Assembly: GCA_029864235.1 (NCBI GenBank)
Contig: JAOTTW010000001.1
Location: 21,099 to 85,098, forward strand
Direction: 5' to 3'
DNA from: Candidatus Nitrosopumilus sp.
GTDB taxonomy: Archaea; Thermoproteota; Nitrososphaeria; Nitrososphaerales; Nitrosopumilaceae
DNA length: 64,000 nucleotides
The position numbers and the translations under genes are program-made. The first letter of the stretch is position 1; every line of letters begins with the position of its first letter. The notes under the pieces were generated by a model that was given only the letters and a program-made list of their open reading frames with translations, had not been told where the DNA came from and did not search any database. This document shows positions 1 to 8,361 of the stretch, piece after piece.

Positions 1-291
1 GTTGTTCCCCTAGAGGACGGAGATAGAACTATGGCATTAAGAAAAGCTGGAAAAATAGTGATTACATTTGATCTAAATCCATTCTCAAGGACATCACAAA
101 CCGCAAACATAACAATCGTAGATAATGTTATACGCGCCATAGATTTGTTAATTGATTCATGCAAAAAAATATCAAAAAAAAATCGTTCTGCTCTTCAAAA
201 AATCGTTAAAGACTTTGATAACAAGAGAAATCTTTCAGAAAACATTATTGAAATAAAAAATAATCTATCAAGGAGAGCTCAATTTGCATAA
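1..291 (+). CDS. 4-phosphopantoate--beta-alanine ligase (archaeal phosphopantothenate synthetase), 3' part
   Basis: C-terminal 96 residues of an open frame already running at the left edge, so the gene is cut by the window. The segment VVPLEDGDRT followed by a hydrophobic strand, DLNPFSRTSQ and an ITIVDNVIRA stretch resembles the end of the archaeal phosphopantothenate synthetase family (DUF137), which joins 4-phosphopantoate to beta-alanine in archaeal CoA synthesis. The last codons overlap the start of panB, and coaBC follows, so the three form one CoA operon. The ATG at position 31 is internal, not the start. Confidence 0.85.
   Translation, partial: VVPLEDGDRTMALRKAGKIVITFDLNPFSRTSQTANITIVDNVIRAIDLLIDSCKKISKKNRSALQKIVKDFDNKRNLSENIIEIKNNLSRRAQFA
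271..275 (+). promoter_or_regulatory. Ribosome binding site deciding the panB TTG start
   Basis: AGGAG lies 8 bases before the TTG at 284 and inside the end of the preceding gene. It supports TTG 284 over the in-frame ATG at 314. Confidence 0.6.
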
Positions 292-1123
292 ATCGGTTCA
301 AGATATTATTAAGATGAAAAAGAATGGAAAAAAGATTTCAGTTATTACAAGCTATGACTATACTTTAGCATCACTATGTGATAAGGCCGGAATTGATGTA
401 TTACTTGTAGGTGATAGTGCAGGTATGGTAATGTTGGGATATGAAAATACAATTCCTGTAACAATGGAACAAATGTGTATTTTTACTGAAGCAGTTAGTA
501 GGGCACGACAGAATTCTCTACTAGTTGCAGATTTACCTTTTATGTCATATCAAGCAAGAATTGATGATGCAATAAGAAATTCTGGAAGATTGATTAAAGC
601 AGGAGCAGATGCGGTAAAACTTGAAGGAGGTAGTCCGATTACTAAAACGATTAGGGCAATTGTTGATGTTGGAATTCCAGTAATGGGCCACATAGGTTTG
701 CAACCACAAACAACAATGCTGTCAGAAGGTTACAAGGTCCAAGGAAAAACAAAGGATGCAGCTATGAAATTAATTCACGATGCAAAGAATCTGGAAGAAG
801 CTGGAGTTTTTAGCATTGTTCTAGAAATGGTAAGTCGGGAGGTAGCAGAAATAATTTCTGAAACTGTCAGTGTACCGACAATAGGTATTGGATCAGGTGC
901 TGGATGTAGTGGTCAGGTTCTCGTGATTCAGGATTTGCTTGGAATGTATGACAAAATTAAGCCTAAATTTGCAAAAAGATACATGAATCTATCTGAAGAT
1001 ATTGTAAAATCCCTTGAAAAATACAAAAATGACATAGAATCAGGAACATTTCCTTCTAATGAAAATTGGTTTTCGATGGAAAAAGAAGAACTAGAAAAAT
1101 TACGAGATAAAATTGGCAGTTAA
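284..1123 (+). CDS. panB: 3-methyl-2-oxobutanoate hydroxymethyltransferase (ketopantoate hydroxymethyltransferase)
   Basis: Transfers a hydroxymethyl group from methylene-tetrahydropterin to 2-ketoisovalerate, giving ketopantoate for CoA synthesis; cytosolic TIM-barrel enzyme. The 279 residues match the family length. Visible motifs are VGDSAGM (metal ligand Asp44), DLPFMSYQ (Asp83), KLEGG (Lys112, Glu114), GHIGLQPQ (about 135-142), the catalytic Glu181 in IVLEMV, and IGIGSGAGCSGQ near 200. TTG start with an AGGAG site; overlaps the previous gene by 8 bases and the next by 11, indicating translational coupling. Confidence 0.95.
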   Translation: MHKSVQDIIKMKKNGKKISVITSYDYTLASLCDKAGIDVLLVGDSAGMVMLGYENTIPVTMEQMCIFTEAVSRARQNSLLVADLPFMSYQARIDDAIRNSGRLIKAGADAVKLEGGSPITKTIRAIVDVGIPVMGHIGLQPQTTMLSEGYKVQGKTKDAAMKLIHDAKNLEEAGVFSIVLEMVSREVAEIISETVSVPTIGIGSGAGCSGQVLVIQDLLGMYDKIKPKFAKRYMNLSEDIVKSLEKYKNDIESGTFPSNENWFSMEKEELEKLRDKIGS

Positions 1124-2369
1124 AAGAAAAATCACAAAAAACGATCATCCTTCATTAGATATTGTTGCTTCACATGGGATGGAGTTGACAGGCAAAAAGA
1201 TAGTTCTTTGCGTTGCAGGTAGTGTTGCCGCATACAAAGCAATCGAGCTAGCAAGACTGTTAATGAGACATGGCGCAGATGTTACATGCGTAGCAAGTAG
1301 CGCAGTTACAAAACTCATACAACCAGATTATTTCAAATGGGCTACTGGAAACAAAGTCATTACAAAACTTACTGGTGAATTAGAGCACATCAGATTAGCA
1401 GACTATAATCAATCAGATCTAATTATTGTATATCCAGCAACGGCAAACACTCTTGGAAAACTTGCAAATGGAATTGATGACACTCCGATATCTACGGTTC
1501 TTACTGTAGGATTCGGTTCAAAGATTCCAATTTTGATGTGTCTTGCTATGCATGAATCAATGTATGAGAATTCTGCGATAAAAAAGAACATTGAATTCCT
1601 AAAAGGGAAGATCCAATTTCTTAGTCCACAAATGATTGAAGGAAAAGCAAAAGCTCCAGAACCTGAAGATGTCTTGGAGTATGTATTAAGAAGATTTGGA
1701 TTTTCATCAGTATTAAAAAATAAAAAAGTGTTAATGACTGCAGGACCAACAATAGAATACATTGATCCTGTAAGGGTGATAACCAATCAGAGCTCAGGTA
1801 AAACAGGAGTGCTCTTAGCTGAAGAATTAATCTCTGCAGGAGCCAAAGTGACTTTAGTTTATGGACCAGGAATAGAAAAACCGCCTAAAGGTGCCAAAGT
1901 GATAAAGATTTTAACAAGCAAAGAAATGTTTGACGTTGTAAAAAAAACTATGAAGAAGAGATTTGACGTTGTAGTTATGGCTGCAGCTGCTGCAGATTAC
2001 ACCCCTGAAAATCCAGATAAAAAAAAGATCAAAAGTTCCCAGAATGTGCTGACAATTAGGCTCAAAAAAGCGCCTAAAATTATCGATCACATAAAAAAAA
2101 TCCAAAAAGATGTCTTCCTAGTGGGATTCAAAGCAGAGGCAAATTTATCAAGAAAAGAATTGATCAAAGAAGCAAAAAAGAAGATGGCTGAATCAGGTGC
2201 AGATATTGTTGTGGCAAATGACATTGGAACTTCCAGATATAGGAAAAATCCAGATAACAATGAAGTACTTATTGTAAATTCAAAAAGTGTAGTTTCATCA
2301 GGGTGGGTGAAAAAGCAAAAGATTGCAAAATTTATCAGAAAAGAATTGGAAGATCGATTGAAAGGGTAA
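1113..2369 (+). CDS. coaBC: Bifunctional phosphopantothenoylcysteine decarboxylase/phosphopantothenate--cysteine ligase
   Basis: Two-domain CoA enzyme (Dfp). The N-terminal flavoprotein (CoaC, roughly residues 25-195) shows VAGSVAAYKAIELAR and the FMN/substrate motifs PATANTLGKLANG and PILMCLAMHESMY. The C-terminal CoaB domain (from about 203) starts KNKKVLMTAGPTIEYIDPVR and continues NQSSGKTGVLLAEE, VVMAAAAADY and VGFKAE, the usual CTP and acyl-phosphate binding features. The TTG at 1113 overlaps panB by 11 bases; an internal ATG at 1179 is possible, but the residues before it (SLDIVASHG) look like family sequence, so the longer form is kept. Third gene of the CoA operon. Confidence 0.93.
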   Translation: MAVKRKITKNDHPSLDIVASHGMELTGKKIVLCVAGSVAAYKAIELARLLMRHGADVTCVASSAVTKLIQPDYFKWATGNKVITKLTGELEHIRLADYNQSDLIIVYPATANTLGKLANGIDDTPISTVLTVGFGSKIPILMCLAMHESMYENSAIKKNIEFLKGKIQFLSPQMIEGKAKAPEPEDVLEYVLRRFGFSSVLKNKKVLMTAGPTIEYIDPVRVITNQSSGKTGVLLAEELISAGAKVTLVYGPGIEKPPKGAKVIKILTSKEMFDVVKKTMKKRFDVVVMAAAAADYTPENPDKKKIKSSQNVLTIRLKKAPKIIDHIKKIQKDVFLVGFKAEANLSRKELIKEAKKKMAESGADIVVANDIGTSRYRKNPDNNEVLIVNSKSVVSSGWVKKQKIAKFIRKELEDRLKG

Positions 2370-2370
2370 A

Positions 2371-2535
2371 TTGAAAAAATCAGAAATCAGAAGACTCGTT
2401 GCAGAATATAAAGAAATTAAGATAAAATTAAAAAAGTCATACAATAAAAAATATGTTGAAAAGTTGGGAGAAATTCAGCATAGATACTATCATGAGACAG
2501 GCAGACCGTTAGAATCTGACTTTAAAGTTGTATAA
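2371..2535 (+). CDS. Small conserved-looking basic protein (54 aa)
   Basis: A short frame begins TTG one base after the coaBC stop and runs 54 codons. It is lysine- and arginine-rich and predicted helical (begins KKSEIRRLVAEYKEIKIKLK, ends RPLESDFKVV). Its placement directly behind coaBC suggests cotranscription. I recognise no family; the even codon composition and operon position argue that it is real. A short nucleic-acid- or protein-binding helix pair is possible, but that is inference. Confidence 0.6.
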   Translation: MKKSEIRRLVAEYKEIKIKLKKSYNKKYVEKLGEIQHRYYHETGRPLESDFKVV

Positions 2536-2549
2536 CTGAATCAAACTAG

Positions 2550-3404
2550 ATGTATAATAAAATGAGATTTAACAAGACAGAATACAAACAAAGGAATATT
2601 GGCATATGGAATGAGGTAGCACCACGTTATCATAAAAGGTGGGCAAGTATCAATGATGGGCCGTTTCAGAGCACTTCAAAACTGGTTCAACTAATGAAGC
2701 TAGAGAAAGGAAATACGGTCTTAGATGTTGCATGCGGTACAGGAGTAGTTACCAAAAAGATTAGAGAAAAGATTGGAATGTCCGGCTATGTTGTTGGTGT
2801 AGATACATCGGTTACTGCAATTAAAATTGCAAAGAAATGGAACAAACTTAAATCAAATTTAAATTTTGTAAATATGGATGCTGAAAAATTTAATTTTACT
2901 ACAAAGTTTGATGCCATCACATGTCAATATGCACTGTTTTTTTTTCCAAATGCGCAAAAAGCACTAAAAAACATGAAAAACAGCCTCAAAAAAGATGGAA
3001 AAATAGGTATATCAGTTCATGGTCACAAAGACAAGGTTCCATTCTTTAGCAATATACTTGATGCCATAATGGAATTTATTCCAAATTATATTCCACCCGG
3101 AGCTCCAGATTTGGACAGATTTGGAACAAAATCATCACTTAGTAATGAAGTAAAAAATGCAGGGTTTTCAAGTGTATTTGTTAAAGATTATGTGTTCAAG
3201 TATAGTCCAGGGAAATTTGAAGATTACTGGAAAAATTATCTCAGATACGTGGCAAAGCCGTTAAAAGAAAAGCTGGATTCCCTTGAAAGAAAAACAAGAG
3301 AGGAATTAAGAGAAAAAGTTAGAGAGAATACTATTCAGCATACTAAAAGAAATGGAATTATCGAATTTCCTTGGGAAGTTTTAATTTTGACTGCTAAAAA
3401 CTAG
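2550..3404 (+). CDS. Class I SAM-dependent methyltransferase
   Basis: 284-residue cytosolic methyltransferase of the UbiE/Methyltransf_11 type. Motif I VLDVACGTGVVT is at 57-68, the post-I acidic residue sits in VVGVDTS, and motif IV is FDAITCQYALFFFPN. The N-terminal IGIWNEVAPRYHKRW resembles the entrance of quinone/sterol-type methyltransferases. The substrate cannot be read from sequence; menaquinone methylation is one possibility. ATG 2550 is taken as start, with an in-frame ATG at 2562 as alternative. It follows the CoA operon by 14 bases after the small gene. Confidence 0.85.
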   Translation: MYNKMRFNKTEYKQRNIGIWNEVAPRYHKRWASINDGPFQSTSKLVQLMKLEKGNTVLDVACGTGVVTKKIREKIGMSGYVVGVDTSVTAIKIAKKWNKLKSNLNFVNMDAEKFNFTTKFDAITCQYALFFFPNAQKALKNMKNSLKKDGKIGISVHGHKDKVPFFSNILDAIMEFIPNYIPPGAPDLDRFGTKSSLSNEVKNAGFSSVFVKDYVFKYSPGKFEDYWKNYLRYVAKPLKEKLDSLERKTREELREKVRENTIQHTKRNGIIEFPWEVLILTAKN

Positions 3405-3412
3405 AATAAGAA

Positions 3413-3895
3413 ATGGTTAGAGAATCTAAGAAGGAAGACAAACCAAAAGAATCTGAATTTAAGAAATTTATAAAAAAGCGTGCTCCAATTTATCTTGGTG
3501 TAATAGCATTAGTAATTGTCTTTGTCATACCTGAATTGACTAAAGGTGATTTACAAAGTAGTTTTCCTGAAAATCTTACAGATCAAGAAAAAGAAGTGTT
3601 GGACACTCTAATGTCATATAAGGGTCCAAATGAAAAAGGCCTAAGTATACTTGATGCAATCTCCAATAAAATAAGTGAAGAGTATCCAAATGAAAAAATT
3701 TATGATAATAAAAAAACCAAAGTCAGTCTTTTAATTGATGAATTGAAATTAGAGAACTATCACATCATATTGAATTTTCAATCTTACAAGGGTGAATTAA
3801 ATTATGATTGGAATGTCAATATGGAAACAAAGACCATTAAGGGAAACAATCCTGAGGCAAAACATGTTATTGATTTGGTAGATTTTTATGATTAA
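3413..3895 (+). CDS. Single-pass membrane protein, unknown function
   Basis: 160 residues: a charged N-terminus (RESKKEDKPKESEFKKFIKK), one membrane helix at about 26-44 (YLGVIALVIVFVIPEL), then a soluble domain probably outside the cell with predicted helices and a C-terminal beta segment. No enzyme motif is visible. It starts 9 bases after the methyltransferase stop, so the two may be cotranscribed. Convergent with the M24 peptidase, with stops 2 bases apart. Confidence 0.7.
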   Translation: MVRESKKEDKPKESEFKKFIKKRAPIYLGVIALVIVFVIPELTKGDLQSSFPENLTDQEKEVLDTLMSYKGPNEKGLSILDAISNKISEEYPNEKIYDNKKTKVSLLIDELKLENYHIILNFQSYKGELNYDWNVNMETKTIKGNNPEAKHVIDLVDFYD

Positions 3896-3897
3896 GC

Positions 3898-4962
3898 TCA
3901 AACTGTTACCAAATCTTTAGTAAATTTGTGCATGACAATTGGTTTATCTTTAACAATCAGAGAGTCTTCAATTCTGATTCCAAATTTATTTTCAATGTAA
4001 ATTCCGGGCTCTACTGTAATGGCCATATTTTTTTCTAGTTTTGTATCACTTCTGTATGAAATTGTAGGCAATTCATGTACCTCAAGACCTATACCGTGTC
4101 CTGTAGAATGAATAAAGTATTTTCCAAAATTTTGATCTTCGATATATTTTCTGCAAGCGAAGTCTACTTCCTTACAATCAACATTTGGTTTGACTGTTTT
4201 TAATCCAAGTTTCTGTGATGCTTTAACAATTTCATAAGCTTGATTAGCCAATGGTGAAATATTTCCTAATGCAAATGTCCTTGTTGCATCAGAAACATAT
4301 CCCTTGTATCTAAGGGTAAGATCAACTACAACAAGTTCTCCTTTTTTGAATTTTCTATCAGTAACTTGTGCATGAGGTAAGGCACCATTTGGTCCACCAG
4401 CTATTATGAGTGGATTTAGAGTGGATTTGTACCTGGTATCAAACATCTGGTGATTTATGGCATAGGACATTAGAATTGCTTGAAGTTCTGATTCTTTTTG
4501 TCCGACTTTGATTTTGTTTGAACAGATTTCAAACATTTCATCAATAATTTTTGAGGCTTTCTTGAGGATCATTATTTCTTTTTCATCTTTAATAATTCTA
4601 GAATTGTAAAAGGGATCAGCAGAGGATTTTATTTTAGGAATGGATTTTTTGAGAGACGTCATTACAGAATAATTCTGACAATCAGTACAGACTCTTTTTT
4701 CCTTGATTCTATTTACCAGTGAAGATACCAACCCAGTACCACGTTCGGCAGTAATCACATCACAGTCTTCAGATTCTTTTCTTGCGCGCCCAACTTCTAA
4801 TTCAGGCGTAATTATGGTGGTTTTTCCATTCTTTTCCAGCAAACCAATTGCCTCTCCCCAAAATCCAGTCATGTAAAATAGGTTTTCAGGCTCAAAAGTA
4901 ACAAGCGTATCGCAATTTATCTTCTTGGCAAACTTGAGGAGGTTATTTCTACGCTGTTTCAT
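3898..4962 (-). CDS. M24 family metallopeptidase (Xaa-Pro aminopeptidase/PepQ type)
   Basis: Two-metal cytosolic aminopeptidase acting at X-Pro bonds. The 354 residues comprise a creatinase-like N-terminal domain (1-125) and a pita-bread catalytic domain with all five ligands: Asp214 and Asp225 (VVVDLTLRYKGYVSDATRTF), His289 (STGHGIGLEVHE), Glu318 (VEPGIY) and Glu332 (GIRIEDS). Length fits archaeal PepQ. ATG start. Divergent from the PP-loop gene, the two starts 26 bases apart, so promoters must overlap. Confidence 0.92.
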   Translation of the reverse strand: MKQRRNNLLKFAKKINCDTLVTFEPENLFYMTGFWGEAIGLLEKNGKTTIITPELEVGRARKESEDCDVITAERGTGLVSSLVNRIKEKRVCTDCQNYSVMTSLKKSIPKIKSSADPFYNSRIIKDEKEIMILKKASKIIDEMFEICSNKIKVGQKESELQAILMSYAINHQMFDTRYKSTLNPLIIAGGPNGALPHAQVTDRKFKKGELVVVDLTLRYKGYVSDATRTFALGNISPLANQAYEIVKASQKLGLKTVKPNVDCKEVDFACRKYIEDQNFGKYFIHSTGHGIGLEVHELPTISYRSDTKLEKNMAITVEPGIYIENKFGIRIEDSLIVKDKPIVMHKFTKDLVTV

Positions 4963-4988
4963 GAGAAAATTTTGTTTATTCTTAATTT

Positions 4989-6041
4989 ATGTATGATGCA
5001 AAGTTTGTATATACGAATTTTAGTTTTGAAATTGTGACTGAAGAAAAGAAGAAAGTGGTTGCACTGTTGTCTGGAGGATTAGATAGTCAGCTTGCTGTAA
5101 GAATGATGCAAGAGCAGGGTTTTGATGTTTCAGCTGTTGCAATAAAGACCCCATTTTGTGACTTTGATTGTGGGAGAGGTTGTGGTTTTGAAATTAGAGA
5201 AAGAGCTGATGATCTTAATGTAAATTTGAAAACAGTGTATCTCGGAGATGAGTACATTGAAATGTTAAAGCACCCAAAGTATGGAACCGGTGCAGGATTT
5301 AATCCATGTATTGATTGCAGAGCAATGATGTTTGAAGCTGCAAAGAAGCACATGGATGAGATTGGGGCAGAATTCATAATTTCAGGTGAAGTTTTAGGGC
5401 AAAGACCAATGAGTCAGCATGCACCTGCACTAAGAACTATAGAAAAAGAATCCGATCTTGTTGGAAAAATTGTAAGACCATTATCTGCAGGATTACTTCC
5501 AGAAACTGATCCTGAAAAAGAAGGATTGATCAGAAGAGAAAATTTGGGAATGATTAAAGGGAGAACTAGAAAAAATCAATTAGAAATGGCAAAAAAATAT
5601 GGCATTGAAAATCCTCCTAATGCTGGTGGTGGATGTCTTCTAACAGATCCAGCTTTTGGGTTAAAAGCTAAAGATTTGTTTGAACATACTCAAACTCCAA
5701 CTATCAATGATATTGATCTACTAAAAATTGGAAGACATTTCCGATTAGATGAAGAAACAAAATTTGTTGTTGGAAGAAATAAAGATGAAAATGAAATGAT
5801 AAAGTCAATGGCATTATCCGATGACATTTTACTTGAAGCACGTGATTATGTAGGACCAGTTTCTATATTGCGTGGCAAAAATACAGCTCAATATATCAAA
5901 TTTGCAGCATCTGTAACTCTAAGATATTCAGATGCTCCTAAGGATGGGCAAGCATTTGTAGTTTCAAGTGGGGAAAAATCTAAACTAGAAATCTTAGCTG
6001 ATTGTGCTAAGGAAGAATATTATATTAAATTTAGAATTTAG
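4989..6041 (+). CDS. PP-loop ATPase, MnmA/ThiI-like tRNA thiolation enzyme
   Basis: Adenylates and thiolates tRNA, by homology to ThiI/MnmA enzymes. The PP-loop SGGLDS is at 28-33. Candidate catalytic cysteines are Cys107 and Cys110 (NPCIDCRAMMF) and Cys216 (GGGCLLTD), a pattern like the paired cysteines of MnmA; a cysteine-rich CDFDCGRGCGF stretch (57-67) may bind metal. There is no N-terminal THUMP domain, so this is not classical ThiI. The C-terminal third (after about 225) is a separate domain I cannot name surely; it resembles the NFACT-R/DUF814 module found attached to such enzymes. Start ATG 4989; GTG 5034 is an in-frame alternative. Confidence 0.75.
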   Translation: MYDAKFVYTNFSFEIVTEEKKKVVALLSGGLDSQLAVRMMQEQGFDVSAVAIKTPFCDFDCGRGCGFEIRERADDLNVNLKTVYLGDEYIEMLKHPKYGTGAGFNPCIDCRAMMFEAAKKHMDEIGAEFIISGEVLGQRPMSQHAPALRTIEKESDLVGKIVRPLSAGLLPETDPEKEGLIRRENLGMIKGRTRKNQLEMAKKYGIENPPNAGGGCLLTDPAFGLKAKDLFEHTQTPTINDIDLLKIGRHFRLDEETKFVVGRNKDENEMIKSMALSDDILLEARDYVGPVSILRGKNTAQYIKFAASVTLRYSDAPKDGQAFVVSSGEKSKLEILADCAKEEYYIKFRI

Positions 6042-6114
6042 GCGTGGAATTTTTAGAAAATTAGTTAAAACTATGGAAGAGTTTTTGAGGGAGTAGATCA
6101 AAATTTCCTCAAGG

Positions 6115-6393
6115 ATGCAAAAACAGGAAAATCCAACATATTTGAAGGCGTTAACTATTCGTGATGTTAGTGATGTGCATTCAATCAAAGAAGATATCAA
6201 AAAAGATATGATTCTCATTCTTAGAGTTACACCTTTAGCTCAAAAAGATGTAGAACAATTACGAAAAGTAGTAGAAGAGTTGTATTCCATTGCAAAAACT
6301 GAAGGTGCAGATATTGCTAGATTAGGTGAGGAGAGAATAATTGTAGCACCATCAAATATCAAAATTTGGAAACCTGAATATGATCTAAAATAA
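6115..6393 (+). CDS. sepF: Archaeal SepF-like cell division protein (DUF552)
   Basis: 92 residues matching the core of archaeal SepF, the FtsZ membrane anchor: YLKALTIRDVSDV, a hydrophobic strand MILILRVTPL, and the glycine-rich end ADIARLGEERIIVAP. An in-frame stop at 6094 means no longer N-terminus is possible, so the amphipathic membrane-binding helix usual in SepF is at best very short (MQKQENPT). Its 3' end overlaps convergently with fttA by 9 bases. FtsZ is not in this window. Confidence 0.8.
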   Translation: MQKQENPTYLKALTIRDVSDVHSIKEDIKKDMILILRVTPLAQKDVEQLRKVVEELYSIAKTEGADIARLGEERIIVAPSNIKIWKPEYDLK

Positions 6394-8361
6394 TTTTATT
6401 GCTTCTTGAATTTGTGGATAATGAGCTGGAATTCTATACATTCTTCTAATATTCATTGCAAGATTCTCAGATTTCTTTCGTTCACCGTGATTTACAAGTA
6501 CTCTGCGAAGTTTTGGTCTAAGTTTCTGGACAAATGACATTAGCTGATTATAATCGCTGTGTCCACTGAATCCATCAAGTTTTTCAACACTAGAGTTTAT
6601 TGTAACAACTTCAACCTTGCCTTCTTTACCTAGCATTGAAACTTGTTTTGATCCATCCAGTACTCTTCTTCCCAGAGTTCCATTTACTTGATAAGAAACA
6701 AACAGAACTTTATTTTTTTTATCAGGAGCAATATTTTTGAAATATTCTAAAACGGGTCCTCCTTCTAGCATACCAGATGTTGCCAAAATAATACATGGTG
6801 AATTATCCCTCATTGGTTCTTCTCTTGCATCGGCATGTTCAATATTTGTAAAGTATTCTGAGTCAAATGGATTATCATCTGTCTCTAGGATTTTTTGTTT
6901 TAATTCTCTTGCAAGATATTCAGGATATGCCTCATGAATTGCAGATGCCTCTGAGATCATTCCCTCAGTGAAAACAGGTGCTTCTACCATTTCTCCTGAT
7001 TTCATGTAATGATCTATAACCATCATTATTTCTTGAGCACGGCCAACTGCAGGTATTGGAATTAGAACTTTGCCACCATCTGTAAGTGTGTTATTTACAG
7101 CATTTATGAAAGCAGATTCAACCTCTTGTCTTGATGGTTGAATGTCTTCTTTTGCGCCATAGGTACTTTCAACCAGCAAAGTTTCAACTCTTGGGAAATT
7201 CCAGTTTGCAGCCTCAAAGAGAATGCTTTTTCCAAATTTAATATCACCAGAGTAAACAAAGTTATGATCGCCGTTTCCAATGTGAAAATGGCATAATGCT
7301 GAACCAAGTATATGACCAGCATTTGCAAGAACGAGTTTAATATCAGGAGAAATGTCTGTCACAGTTCCATACGGTAGGGTTATTGCTTGTTTCATGATTT
7401 GTTTTACATCTCTTTCAGAGTACAGTGGTGTTCTTCCCTGAGCAGCAGCAACTTTGATTGCATCTAGTTGAATTAGATTCATCATGGGCAATGTTGGTTC
7501 AGTACAATAGATTGGTCCTTTATATCCAAATTTACATAAAGCAGGTAAAAATCCAGTATGATCAAGATGAGCATGCCCGATTACTATCGCATCAAATTCA
7601 TCAAGGGTATTGTTTATCCAATCTAATCTAGGAAACGCATCCATTGGGTGTTTTGCACCAGGATTAATTCCACAGTCTACTAGAATTTTGCTTTCAGGTG
7701 TAGATAGCAGCATGCATGATCTTCCTACTTGACCAAATCCACCAAGTGTCAATAGAGAAACCTCTGATTTTTGTGCTAATCTTGGGCGAAAAATCTCATC
7801 ACCAATCTGTTTGAACTGCTTACTTCTCTCAGCAGTAGATAGTTTGAGGTTAGAGTTTATTGTCTGAATTGTACGTGATGGTATTGTAGTTGCCTTTCTA
7901 ATGCGTAATTTCCAACCTATATTTTCAGTAATATCAACATGATTGAATTCTTTTGCATCTCTTTGAAGCAACCAAGGTCTTTTTGCTTCAATTGATACCT
8001 CACCTATAGCACTATCAAAGAATGCTCCTTGGAAATTAGCTTCCTTTGGAATTGAGTTTGTTAAAATTTTTCTAGCATCTTCTTCTGATTTTCTAATTGA
8101 TTCATCTGTTCTAATGACAATTCTTTTTTTGATAATATTAACAAGATTTGAAATTGTTTCATTGTTTTCCATCAAGTAACGGGGCGCACTGGTATAAAGT
8201 GCTATTCGTGGACCTTCATACTCAATTTTAGTGACATTTGCTTCTTTTGGAATACTTTGCAGTATGGTGGCCATTATATTTTGGCTAGAAGGTACTTCTT
8301 TTTGAAACTGTTTTCTTTGCATGAAATCACTAAAGTTCGATGATTGCTTTTTTTTGCTCAT
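6385..8361 (-). CDS. fttA: Transcription termination factor FttA (aCPSF1), KH-metallo-beta-lactamase-beta-CASP ribonuclease
   Basis: 658 residues. The N-terminal KH-type region (about 30-195) is followed by a metallo-beta-lactamase domain (from 200) with HAHLDH at 263-268, HILGSALCHFHIG and SGDIKFG, and a beta-CASP domain with VESTYGA, IPAVGRAQEIM, ATSGMLEGGP and a final VNHGE zinc ligand. The family cleaves nascent RNA at U-rich sites and drives archaeal transcription termination. Its start lies 32 bases inside the end of psmB on the same strand, so termination factor and proteasome subunit are cotranscribed and translationally coupled. Convergent overlap with sepF. Confidence 0.95.
   Translation of the reverse strand: MSKKKQSSNFSDFMQRKQFQKEVPSSQNIMATILQSIPKEANVTKIEYEGPRIALYTSAPRYLMENNETISNLVNIIKKRIVIRTDESIRKSEEDARKILTNSIPKEANFQGAFFDSAIGEVSIEAKRPWLLQRDAKEFNHVDITENIGWKLRIRKATTIPSRTIQTINSNLKLSTAERSKQFKQIGDEIFRPRLAQKSEVSLLTLGGFGQVGRSCMLLSTPESKILVDCGINPGAKHPMDAFPRLDWINNTLDEFDAIVIGHAHLDHTGFLPALCKFGYKGPIYCTEPTLPMMNLIQLDAIKVAAAQGRTPLYSERDVKQIMKQAITLPYGTVTDISPDIKLVLANAGHILGSALCHFHIGNGDHNFVYSGDIKFGKSILFEAANWNFPRVETLLVESTYGAKEDIQPSRQEVESAFINAVNNTLTDGGKVLIPIPAVGRAQEIMMVIDHYMKSGEMVEAPVFTEGMISEASAIHEAYPEYLARELKQKILETDDNPFDSEYFTNIEHADAREEPMRDNSPCIILATSGMLEGGPVLEYFKNIAPDKKNKVLFVSYQVNGTLGRRVLDGSKQVSMLGKEGKVEVVTINSSVEKLDGFSGHSDYNQLMSFVQKLRPKLRRVLVNHGERKKSENLAMNIRRMYRIPAHYPQIQEAIKLF

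Noticed and set aside
1409..1786. Minus-strand frame of 125 codons
   Set aside because: Antisense shadow of coaBC with no signal of its own.
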